This document shows, in pieces, positions 8,981-17,079 of a stretch of 64,000 bases of DNA. The stretch is from CALOFP01 sp942492635 (GTDB lineage Bacteria; UBP6; UBA1177; CALOFP01), in contig CALOFP010000001.1 in the NCBI GenBank assembly GCA_942492635.1, positions 682,001-746,000 of the forward strand, written 5' to 3'. The notes beneath the pieces are model-generated. The model was not told the DNA's origin and did not search any database. It saw only the letters and a list, made by a program, of their open reading frames with translations. Within the stretch, counting starts at the first letter, position 1, and every line of letters starts with the position of its first letter. The position numbers and the translations under genes were made by a program.

Positions 8981-9180
8981 CCCCTATCCTCCATATTGAT
9001 GATTTTGTTGAACAAGTCTGGCTAAAGAGATAAATCGGAAGTTCGAGAAGAAAAATCTTCTCATCTTTGATTAAGACCTGTACCGATCAAACCTATTTCG
9101 TAACGAGCGGGGACTTTTCGACTGAATTATTCATGTGAAAGGGGAAGTTTGGAATCGTTCAAGAATCGAAACAACAGCAT

Positions 9181-10959
9181 TTAATGGTAGAATGAATTTC
9201 TTATCAATTTGATTTTTCTTTCAATCTTTTCCATATCTTCATCATCAAACGGCATGTAACTTCTTGCTCCCGGCTGAGGTTCGTTCTCCCACATATCCGG
9301 CGCACCCATAAAATTTGAAACATATTTGGGATTTCCGTGAAAATCCACCTCTTTCAGATCAGCCAGACAGCTGGTTTCCGGATCTTTCTCGGGATTGCTC
9401 AGGTAGTCGAAAAATATCTGCCGCCCGCAATCCGCTTTTCCCGCCGTTTTAACTGGAGAGGCCCATAGAACTCCGTGATTTGCATCGGGAACTGTTACAA
9501 AATGATGATCGGATCCCGTCAGGTTCTCCTTTGCGGGCATCGCGACCTCAAGAGGAGTCTGAAAATCGAGAGTTCCGTTCAGCATGAGGAAATTTTTATG
9601 CTCAGTTGCGAAACCACCGAGAAAATCATCAGTTTCATATACCGGCCAGGAATCCTTGAAGTTGGTTACGAGCCAATCCAGCCTCTTTGTCACGGTGAGT
9701 GTTTTGTCCCGATCGTTTATTTCATCGACCGAATAATCACCCTTAATCATTTCAGAAATTCCGATGTTCAGGAAAAGAATGGTGTTTCCGGACCTTGCCG
9801 ACTGCTCTTCATAGTTCTTCTCGAGGGAGATTGCAGCCCTACTTCCTCCAAACAGCCTGGAAATCAGATTTCTTACTGCCGCGACATCCTCATCTTCACA
9901 TCTGTCGAGTCGATAGTAGATGGCGGGAATCATTGTCCGGAACTCCCACATCTGCCCAAGCATGAAGGCAAGTGACTGAACGGTTTCAACCGATCCGACT
10001 GGACTGCAGTGCCCCTCCTGCAATTTCACAAGAATCTCGCGGACCTTCGCATCAACATTCTTTCCCATCTTTGAAGAACAGAACTGATCATTGGAACACA
10101 TATCGTAAATCTGCTTGGCGACCAGATCCGCATTTTTATCGTAGTCGTCAAGAAAGCATGTGCCCGCTATGCAGATGGAATCCAGAACCACCGCCTTGGA
10201 CTGATTTGGAAAAACCTGTGCATATCTGTGGGCCCAGGTGCTTCCGTAGCTGACACCGTAGACAAAGGGTGTCTTATCCTCCTCTCTGAAAAGTTCGATA
10301 GCAAATGCAAGATCGGTCGAAGCCTCCGTTATCGAAAATGCGTTGAAGTAATCCCTTTTCTGAGTAATTTCATTATCGATACACCCCTTGATTTCACCTG
10401 CTCCAACCGCCGCGCCCCAGGGACTGTCCGGGCTTGAAGCTTCCTCGCATTTGAGATAGGAGCTGTAGCCGGTTCCCCTGTGATCGAAAGCATAGATATC
10501 CAGAGAGGGCTCCTCCAGGCTCATTCCCATCATACTTTGCGGAAAGTCGATTGTGGATGATCCTCCGGGACCTCCCTGGAGCATGTATAGCTGCTTTTTT
10601 GCATTTTTACCGCCAAGAAGCCTCTTAATGTGAATAGTGATCGTTTCCCCGTCGGGTTTGGACCAGTAGAGAGGAACCTGGATGTCCGCACACTCGGCAA
10701 GAGGCCTCTCTTTGTTGTCAAAAAGCCTGCATTCCACCCATTCCACCGGCTGTTGCATCAGTTTTTCGGGAAACTTTTTACCGTATTCGACTGTCTCTAC
10801 GCTACCCGATTCATCATCCGTCATTTCGGAATAGTCTGAAGTGGGGGATATGTCCTGGTCTCCGCCAGATTTTTCATCTCCTTCCGAATTTTCCGAACCG
10901 CCGCAGCAGGAGATAAAAAACGTTGCAATTAAAAGAAAAAACAGTGATATTTTTTTCAT
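9181..10959 (-). CDS. TAP-family alpha/beta hydrolase lipoprotein (peptidase S33-like)
   Basis: Protein of 592 residues with a lipoprotein signal (FISCC) and an acidic/Ser linker to ~residue 60. The alpha/beta-hydrolase fold follows: oxyanion loop LQGGPGGSS (~127-135), FDHRGTGYS (~158-166), nucleophile Ser237 in YGVSYGST, and then a helical lid with several Cys pairs probably forming disulfides. The C-terminal part has the acid in LNGTLDFQTPLE and the His in PDANHGVL. This matches secreted tripeptidyl-aminopeptidase-like (SlpD/E, TAP) enzymes that release peptides or esters outside the cytoplasm. It lies nine bases after the upstream lipoprotein gene: the AGGAGG site overlaps that gene's stop, so the two are almost certainly co-transcribed and translationally coupled. 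Confidence 0.85.
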   Translation of the reverse strand: MKKISLFFLLIATFFISCCGGSENSEGDEKSGGDQDISPTSDYSEMTDDESGSVETVEYGKKFPEKLMQQPVEWVECRLFDNKERPLAECADIQVPLYWSKPDGETITIHIKRLLGGKNAKKQLYMLQGGPGGSSTIDFPQSMMGMSLEEPSLDIYAFDHRGTGYSSYLKCEEASSPDSPWGAAVGAGEIKGCIDNEITQKRDYFNAFSITEASTDLAFAIELFREEDKTPFVYGVSYGSTWAHRYAQVFPNQSKAVVLDSICIAGTCFLDDYDKNADLVAKQIYDMCSNDQFCSSKMGKNVDAKVREILVKLQEGHCSPVGSVETVQSLAFMLGQMWEFRTMIPAIYYRLDRCEDEDVAAVRNLISRLFGGSRAAISLEKNYEEQSARSGNTILFLNIGISEMIKGDYSVDEINDRDKTLTVTKRLDWLVTNFKDSWPVYETDDFLGGFATEHKNFLMLNGTLDFQTPLEVAMPAKENLTGSDHHFVTVPDANHGVLWASPVKTAGKADCGRQIFFDYLSNPEKDPETSCLADLKEVDFHGNPKYVSNFMGAPDMWENEPQPGARSYMPFDDEDMEKIERKIKLIRNSFYH

Positions 10960-10968
10960 CTTGGCCTC

Positions 10969-12456
10969 CTAAAATTCGCCGCAGTCGATTTCCTGATTTC
11001 CCTTATGGCAGTAGCACTCTTTTTCGTCTCCCGCAGCCTCGGCAATAATCGCAGGATCACTTGAAACGGCAAGATTTGCAGCGACTTGGAGAGTCTCACC
11101 GACCTCAAAGGCTACATTATTCTCATGGCATAGAAAAATGGAGTTCTGAGGTGTCTTTCCGAGAAGAACCCCGATAGGACAGCTCTTGGTTTTCCCCTGT
11201 CCGTTTTCCTCTTTGTATTCGTAATGAAAGATGCCGAATTTCCTGATTGTTTCAAAAGCCACACTGTTTTCGCCGTTCTTTTTCATCTCAAGAAAAGCGC
11301 TTTTACCGAAATCGATTTCAAGAACCTCAAGTGCAAGGTGATTTTCTCCCAGGTTTCTGTAGTTCCCCATGGATGAAATTGAAACAACATCCCCGTCCTC
11401 TCTCTCTCTAATCACCGCAAACTTGTTGAAGTTGGAAACCTCGACATTTTTACCTCCCAGAAAAAGATTCACCTCTCCTCCGGCTGTTTTTTCACTTCCT
11501 GTCCCGGTCGGCACAACAATTTCCCCCTTCAGCATGAATGTCAGATACTCCTCGGAAAACGGGGTTAGAAAATCCTCTCCTATCTCACAATCGAGACCGA
11601 AAGCCTCCTGCAGTTCAAGATAAAAAGTTTCCTTGTCCACATCTTTTCTGTCCACCGAAAAGCGGCATATCTCACCGTTATCCTCAACCATTGATGGTGA
11701 TACTGTTTTAAGTCGCTCAAAATCATCGCTCATTACAATATTGGCCTTCGTGGAAAAGTTCTCTCCGACTGCAAATGTTTCGCTGTTCTCCACATCAACC
11801 ATGAAAGCATTCTTTTCAACAACCATCGCCGCAAGTTTATTGCATTTTTTAAGAAGAAGAACGTTGTCCTTTCTCCTGTAGTATTCTATCCTGCTGTCGA
11901 TTGCTCCTCCGAAAACCTCATTTCCGACAACCGAAATCCCCATCTCCTTCATTTTGAGCATCTCACTGTTTTTCAAATAGAGTGTAAAAAGATGGTAAGA
12001 AGCGGCCGAAGCAATGTTATCGGGTAGATCCACAACCTTCTCCAGTTCGCTGTAGGCCGAAACGATAGTATATTCGCCTTTTTCCGACTTGTAGTTAGCC
12101 ACAACCTGCTGCGCCTGGTAGATATCCTCCTTCCCGCCATTGAAAAGACGAATAGTACCTATTCCGAAAGTTGCCTTTTGGTTGATCACATCCTCGTAGC
12201 TGTTGACTATTCCCTTAATATCGACAATGGCTGCCATGTCTGATACCGGTGCAGATGTATCAATCTCCTTGACAGGAGCATCGTCATTGGTCTCATTTTC
12301 CCTGTCCGTTTTACTATCCGTAGAATCAGCCACTTCGACATTTTCCTGATCGGCCAGGTTCTCTCCCTTCTCCTGAGTCTCGCCATCGTCTCCGCAACCT
12401 ACAAGAAAAACGAGTAGAAAAAAAGCTGTGATAAAAGATTTAAAAAAACATCTCAT
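10969..12456 (-). CDS. Lipoprotein of unknown function
   Basis: Lipoprotein of 495 residues (signal peptide ending VGCG, Cys ~21; Asp/Glu/Asn-rich linker to ~residue 70). The remainder, which I do not assign to a family, looks like two beta-rich halves. Both contain 'VE-N-ETFAVGENF' or 'VE-VGETLQVAANL' type segments near residues ~225 and ~450, and each is preceded by 'KNAFMVDVEN' or 'NSIFLCHENN'. This suggests an internal duplication. The C-terminus has a small Cys cluster (ECYCHKGNQEIDCGEF) that could be disulfide-bonded. AGGAGG precedes the ATG. It is first in an apparent two-gene operon with the TAP-like hydrolase, so it may be that enzyme's partner or inhibitor, but this is only inference from position. 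Confidence 0.7.
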   Translation of the reverse strand: MRCFFKSFITAFFLLVFLVGCGDDGETQEKGENLADQENVEVADSTDSKTDRENETNDDAPVKEIDTSAPVSDMAAIVDIKGIVNSYEDVINQKATFGIGTIRLFNGGKEDIYQAQQVVANYKSEKGEYTIVSAYSELEKVVDLPDNIASAASYHLFTLYLKNSEMLKMKEMGISVVGNEVFGGAIDSRIEYYRRKDNVLLLKKCNKLAAMVVEKNAFMVDVENSETFAVGENFSTKANIVMSDDFERLKTVSPSMVEDNGEICRFSVDRKDVDKETFYLELQEAFGLDCEIGEDFLTPFSEEYLTFMLKGEIVVPTGTGSEKTAGGEVNLFLGGKNVEVSNFNKFAVIREREDGDVVSISSMGNYRNLGENHLALEVLEIDFGKSAFLEMKKNGENSVAFETIRKFGIFHYEYKEENGQGKTKSCPIGVLLGKTPQNSIFLCHENNVAFEVGETLQVAANLAVSSDPAIIAEAAGDEKECYCHKGNQEIDCGEF

Positions 12457-12607
12457 AAAAAACCTCCTGTCTATTCAAACATCATTAAACATCGTTAATC
12501 ATTATGTTTATCAACAGAAAACTCGTCCTTAAACGACTTTTAAAACGTACAAAAACGGGTTTTGGAACTTTTAAAACCTGATCCGGCAGATTTCGAATCA
12601 AGTGATG

Positions 12608-13432
12608 CTACTGAAAAGCGGGATTGTTTTCCTTTTCATAACCGATAGTGGATTTTGCTCCGTGCCCCGGATGGATCTCAACATCATCAGGAAGGATAAA
12701 AAGTTTCTCCCGGATGCTATTCTTAAGCTTCTCCTCATCGGCACCCGGGATGTAATCGGCATAACCGATCTTCATATTCATAAGGGTATCTCCCGGGAAA
12801 AGAATCTTCTCATCCCTGAAATAGAAAGCACAACTTCCATCCGTGTGTCCCGGAATATTGAAAACCTCTATCCGCCTTCCCGCAAAATCAAGAAAAGCGT
12901 TCTCATCACTGAGACGAATATCCACATCCCCTCCGAATTCATACTTCTCTTTTATATAATGGAAAGAAAGATTCAATTCGTAATCGTAAAGAAAATCAAC
13001 ATCATTTTCATGAACAACAACCTTTGCATCGGGATATTTCTCTACAATGTCATCAAGAGCCAAAATATGATCGAAATGACCGTGAGTCAAAATTACATAT
13101 TTGACAGATCGATCGCCGACCGCCTCGGAAATTAAATCAATTTTCGACCCCGGATCGATAACGACAACCTCTTTCGAATTGCCGTAAACATAGCAGTTGG
13201 TATTGTAATCAACCGCAACCTTTTCCAACGCAAGCGGTTCATTTTCAGCATCCGAGCTGTCTGATATTGAGTCTTCATCACTTTCTGATAAATCTTTTCC
13301 GTTAGAATAATCAACAACAACTGAATTCTGATCCGAATCTGATTTTGAAACACTGCTCCTATCACTGTCTGACGACTTGCAACTGACTGAAAAGAAAAAA
13401 ATCGAAATTAATAAAAGAACAAAAAACCTCAT
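12608..13432 (-). CDS. MBL-fold metallohydrolase lipoprotein (glyoxalase II/RNase Z superfamily)
   Basis: Protein of 274 residues with a lipoprotein signal (FSVSC, Cys ~18) and an Asp/Ser linker to ~residue 65. The metallo-beta-lactamase fold begins at NCYVYG. All metal ligands are visible: THGHFDH (HxHxDH), the later His in PGHTDGS, Asp in FPGDTLM, and the C-terminal His in HPGHGA. The pattern PGHTDGSCAFYF matches the hydroxyacylglutathione-hydrolase-like branch. Such enzymes are usually cytoplasmic, so a lipid-anchored version with a disordered linker is unusual, though the tether is the standard one in this window. The start is fixed by CAGGAG eight bases upstream. It is transcribed alone or at the head of the following lipoprotein pair (gap 151 bp). 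Confidence 0.85.
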   Translation of the reverse strand: MRFFVLLLISIFFFSVSCKSSDSDRSSVSKSDSDQNSVVVDYSNGKDLSESDEDSISDSSDAENEPLALEKVAVDYNTNCYVYGNSKEVVVIDPGSKIDLISEAVGDRSVKYVILTHGHFDHILALDDIVEKYPDAKVVVHENDVDFLYDYELNLSFHYIKEKYEFGGDVDIRLSDENAFLDFAGRRIEVFNIPGHTDGSCAFYFRDEKILFPGDTLMNMKIGYADYIPGADEEKLKNSIREKLFILPDDVEIHPGHGAKSTIGYEKENNPAFQ

Positions 13433-13528
13433 ACCGCACTCCTGAATTTATTTTTGGAACATCAACACGAGGAAATCTTAACGAAAAAGAGAGGTTAAAT
13501 CGACTAAAAACGCGTTTGAGAACCCACC

Positions 13529-13554
13529 TTTGGGGTCAGGACTTAATTTTAAAT
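13529..13554 (+). repeat. Left 26-bp inverted end of the Y1 element
   Basis: Starts TTTGGGGTCAGGACTTAA and is an exact inverted copy of 14583-14608. It lies 68 bp before the transposase start codon. Confidence 0.85.
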
Positions 13555-13622
13555 GTTTTTTGCTTGATGCCCTGTTGTACTACTACAATTCGATTACTAC
13601 CCTATAAGTACGCAAACAATAA

Positions 13623-14588
13623 ATGGCAGGAAAAATGACAAGACCTTTGAGAACACAGTACCCAGGAGCTATTTATCATGTTTTAAATCGAGGACACAGG
13701 AAAGAGCGAATTTTCCTAGAGCAACGCGACAGGGAGGAATTCATCTTCAAGCTCTTGAAAGTAAAAGAGAAGTATCACATCAAGATTCATGCTTACTGCC
13801 TCATGCACAACCATTTTCATATTTTGATGGAAACCGCAGAACCGAATTTATCCAAAGCCATGCACGATCTTGAATGCGGTTATGCAAACTGGTATCGGGT
13901 AAAGTATCAACTTGTCGGATCGATATTTCAAAACAGGTTCAAATCAATTATTGTCGAGGATGATACATACCTTCTAACACTGAGTTCGTATATCCATCTT
14001 AACCCAGTCAGAGCAGGTTTCGTCGACAATCCTGAAGAATATAAATGGAGCAGCTATCAATCGTATCTACACGATATTAATGACGAAATTGTCGACAAAG
14101 ATAGAACACTTCTGCTTTCGAACGGTTTGGATAACTACATTCAAATTGTCAGGGGCTTTAAAGACAAACATCTGGAAAAAGAGATGATCTATGGAAAAAA
14201 TTCGATAATTGGAGGCGATGATTTCATTGTAAAAATTAGAGCTTCAAAACCAGCAGCATCAATAATCGACACATATGCAGTGCCAGATTTACGCAAATTA
14301 CGGTATTTGAACGATGCTGAAATCGCCAATATTGTTTGTGAAATATTTCAATGCCCAGTCAAACAGTTATCTGCAAAAACACAAAAGAATGTTGAGAGAA
14401 AGGTTTATTTATATCTGCTTCGACGATATTCCTCTTTAAAAGTTAAGGAAATTGCATTCAGGAACAATATGCACTATGCCGCCATGACAAATCTTCTTGG
14501 TAAATTTGAGAAAGAAATAAAGAATAACAAAGAGTTAGAAACGCTAATCAACAGATGTAAATCAAAGATAATTGGAGAAAGTATTTAA
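13623..14588 (+). CDS. REP-associated tyrosine transposase (Y1_Tnp, HUH superfamily)
   Basis: Protein of 321 residues. Residues ~5-150 form the Y1 HUH domain: N-terminal RPLRTQYPGAIYHVLNRG, the metal-binding His pair in HNHFHIL (~61-67), and the conserved YIHLNPVRAG (~118-127) with the usual WSSYQSYL afterwards. The C-terminal ~110 residues contain a helix-turn-helix-like segment (RRYSSLKVKEIAFRNN), as in the DnaA-tailed branch of these transposases. They cut single-stranded DNA at short palindromic or repeat ends. No clear Shine-Dalgarno sequence is visible before the ATG, so another start a few codons later is possible. The last two codons and the stop lie in the right terminal repeat. Confidence 0.9.
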   Translation: MAGKMTRPLRTQYPGAIYHVLNRGHRKERIFLEQRDREEFIFKLLKVKEKYHIKIHAYCLMHNHFHILMETAEPNLSKAMHDLECGYANWYRVKYQLVGSIFQNRFKSIIVEDDTYLLTLSSYIHLNPVRAGFVDNPEEYKWSSYQSYLHDINDEIVDKDRTLLLSNGLDNYIQIVRGFKDKHLEKEMIYGKNSIIGGDDFIVKIRASKPAASIIDTYAVPDLRKLRYLNDAEIANIVCEIFQCPVKQLSAKTQKNVERKVYLYLLRRYSSLKVKEIAFRNNMHYAAMTNLLGKFEKEIKNNKELETLINRCKSKIIGESI

Positions 14589-14608
14589 AATTAAGTCCTG
14601 ACCCCAAA
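14583..14608 (-). repeat. Right 26-bp inverted end of the Y1 element
   Basis: Exact inverted copy of 13529-13554, ending in CCTGACCCCAAA. It contains the transposase stop codon and abuts the chemoreceptor stop codon (14609-14611). Confidence 0.85.
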
Positions 14609-16714
14609 CTAGAACTCTTCGAAGGCGTCGTCGTCGAAAAAGGGATTGTCGTTTTCTGGGGGAGCCTGCAGCCTGGGTTGTTTCAACTTTTGTGAATATT
14701 CAGGCCGGCGAATATTTTTCGCCGGGATTGCCGGTTTTCTTTTTTCGTAAACTGCAGGGTTGGAGCTGTCTCCTACTTTGAACTGCTCCACTTCGTGTGA
14801 GAGGGATCCGGCTACTCCGGACATGTCCTGCGCGGAGGCTGCAAGTTCTTCTACAAGTGCTGCGTTTCTCTGGGTCACTTCGTCCATCTGTCTCACGGCT
14901 GCGTTGATCTGCTCAATCCTTCCCGCCTGATCCTTGGCTTTCAGCTCTATGTCGTTTACGGCTTCACTTGCCTCTCGGATGTTGTCAGTCACCCTCTGGA
15001 GCGTTTGGGTTGTTTTATGGGAAAGGGTGTTGGCTCTCTCGATGTTTATTCCGTTGTTTTCTATCAGTTTCTTGATCTCCGATGCCGCTTCGGCACTTCT
15101 TCCGGCCAGGCTTCTCACTTCACCGGCAACAACGGCAAACCCCTTTCCTTCTTCTCCAGCCCTTGCGGCCTCTACTGCAGCATTCAAGGCCAGAAGGTTT
15201 GTCTGAAATGCAATATCATTAACAACATTAACGATTTCGTTGATTTTTTCTCCGGACATCTTAACCTCTTCCATGGCATGCTCCATATCGGAGAGCATTT
15301 TCGATCCATCCACGGCCTCTATTGATGTTTTCCTGATATCTTCGGAGACAATTGAGGAGTCCGAGGCTGTACGGATAATTGAGTTTGTAATCTCAGTTAT
15401 CGATGCGGCTGTCTCTTCCAGGGAGCTTGCCATCTCCTGTGTTGATGATGAAAGCTGATCATTTCCGCTGGAAACCTCCTCGGAAGCTCCTCTGACCTGA
15501 TATACAGAGCTTTTTATCGACTTGACAAGTGTCTCGATTGTTTCAACAAACCCATTGAAATTTCTTGCAAGTTCTCCGACTTCATCCTTTGAATCAAAGT
15601 CGATCCTTGCCGTGAGATCTCCGTCTCCTTCCGAGATCTCGTGCATCATATTGTTTACTCTGTTGATTCCCTTCACGATTGAGGTGGAAATGAGATATAG
15701 AACAACAAGAATGAACAGGATCGCACCGATTGCGGATACAATCAGTGAACTTTGCAATTTCTTTACACCTTCGAGAATTTTTTCTTCCGGAATGGAAATT
15801 GCCATACACCAGGGGGTGGAGGTGTTTCCGATTTTAATCGGGTTTAAAAAATACCTCGAACGACTTCCGTTTTCAGTACTGACCTTCCAAAAATTATCCA
15901 CTATTCCTTTCCTGATTTTTTCCCCCCACATGGACTCGTATCCCTTATCAATTTCTTTCCAGGTTTTCCTGAGAACACCCTTAGCCGGGTGGGAAACAAA
16001 ACGGGTTCCGTTTGAAAGAACAATGGCGTAGCCTGTTTCATAAGGCCTAATTTTTTCTACAGTCTCATGAATAGAATCAAGAGCAATATCAACCGTTACA
16101 ACACCGGCAAAACGCCCGTTTTTCCGTACGGGAACCGAGATTGTTGTCATCATGACATCTTTCCCGCCCACACTGTATATGTAGGGTTCGGATATTGTCT
16201 CATTATTCTCCTCTTTGGGATTAAGGTACCAGTCACCCTCTCCCGGAGTTGAATATCCCTTGAGAGGCTCTGTCTTGACCACACCGCCATCAAAGAAAAA
16301 ATAGGGAATAAATCGTCCCGTCGAATCATGAAGATGTGCGTTTACAAATTCAGCATCTCTTTTGTCGAACATATTCTCTTCCCAACAGGTTGCAATCCCG
16401 ACAAACTCGGGATTTCCTTTTAAAACTGCAGAAATCAATCCGACAGCCTTATTCCTGTCCGGTTCGTTGTTGCTCATGTGCTCAAGCATTCTGGCCGTGG
16501 ATCTTGCCACTTGAACAGCATTTTCAAGATAGAGTCGGAATTCGTTTGCATACTTTTCAGTCAGGTTTGCACCATTTTCCATAACAGCTTTCTCCTGCTG
16601 ATTTGCGGCGATATCGCTTACAACAAACAGCATGGCAAGCATGGAAAACAGTACGATGAAGGTTATCGACAAGAAAAGCCTTGTCTTAATTTTCAGATTT
16701 AGGAAAAATTTCAT
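14609..16714 (-). CDS. Methyl-accepting chemotaxis protein with dCache sensor
   Basis: Inner-membrane chemoreceptor of 701 residues: TM1 at ~10-32; a periplasmic double Cache domain ~35-320 (typical motifs GEGDWYLNP, SEPYIYSVGGKDVMMTT, GVVTVDI, GYAIVLSNG); TM2 ~325-347; HAMP ~348-400; and a cytoplasmic signalling domain whose hairpin tip reads IAFQTNLLALNAAVEAARAG. It senses a small ligand such as an organic acid or amino acid and controls CheA. The frame can start at GTG 16720, but the ATG at 16714 is better spaced from AAGGGG and is chosen here. The tail after ~640 is Pro-rich and ends NPFFDDDAFEEF, possibly a CheR/CheB tether. The stop lies directly against the inverted repeat of the inserted Y1 element, so the last residue or stop could have been shaped by the insertion. 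Confidence 0.93.
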   Translation of the reverse strand: MKFFLNLKIKTRLFLSITFIVLFSMLAMLFVVSDIAANQQEKAVMENGANLTEKYANEFRLYLENAVQVARSTARMLEHMSNNEPDRNKAVGLISAVLKGNPEFVGIATCWEENMFDKRDAEFVNAHLHDSTGRFIPYFFFDGGVVKTEPLKGYSTPGEGDWYLNPKEENNETISEPYIYSVGGKDVMMTTISVPVRKNGRFAGVVTVDIALDSIHETVEKIRPYETGYAIVLSNGTRFVSHPAKGVLRKTWKEIDKGYESMWGEKIRKGIVDNFWKVSTENGSRSRYFLNPIKIGNTSTPWCMAISIPEEKILEGVKKLQSSLIVSAIGAILFILVVLYLISTSIVKGINRVNNMMHEISEGDGDLTARIDFDSKDEVGELARNFNGFVETIETLVKSIKSSVYQVRGASEEVSSGNDQLSSSTQEMASSLEETAASITEITNSIIRTASDSSIVSEDIRKTSIEAVDGSKMLSDMEHAMEEVKMSGEKINEIVNVVNDIAFQTNLLALNAAVEAARAGEEGKGFAVVAGEVRSLAGRSAEAASEIKKLIENNGINIERANTLSHKTTQTLQRVTDNIREASEAVNDIELKAKDQAGRIEQINAAVRQMDEVTQRNAALVEELAASAQDMSGVAGSLSHEVEQFKVGDSSNPAVYEKRKPAIPAKNIRRPEYSQKLKQPRLQAPPENDNPFFDDDAFEEF

Positions 16715-17079
16715 AACCACCCCTTCAAATAAAAGAATTAACAGTTACTCTTTTCAATGTTACAAAAACATTAAACAGAACTAAGCAAACCTATATATTT
16801 TTTGGTTGTTTTCAATTTATTATTAATAAGTGTTGATTTAAATTTCACCAAAAAACCATAATTCAAACAAAAATTAAATAGTTTTTCAGTTTATTTACAT
16901 GGTGATAGAAAATGAATCGATTTGCAAAGCACCAACCATTAAAATAATAACAATATAACATTCAAAAATCCTGTATATCGTTATTTATTATTGGGGTTAA
17001 CAGGGTTTATTTTATACTTTTAAAAGATGGGGAAACACTGACAGCGGCTGCTCCGAAACTCGCAAGCTCTACAATGAGA
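16715..17079. other. Intergenic region, AT-rich
   Basis: Holds the promoter of the chemoreceptor gene and the end of the sensor-regulator gene, both on the minus strand. No repeat, hairpin or small gene was recognised. Confidence 0.4.

Larger units (their letters stand above)
13529..14608 (+). mobile_element. REP-type (Y1 transposase) element bounded by perfect 26-bp inverted repeats
   Basis: The unit is 1080 bp. The left end begins TTTGGGGTCAGGACTT and the right end is its exact inverted copy, ending AAGTCCTGACCCCAAA; all 26 positions match. The only gene inside is a Y1 (HUH) transposase whose stop codon falls inside the right repeat. I see no target-site duplication, as expected for HUH transposition. 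The right end touches the stop codon of the chemoreceptor gene. The left end lies about 96 bp from the start of the MBL-fold gene. Confidence 0.8.
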
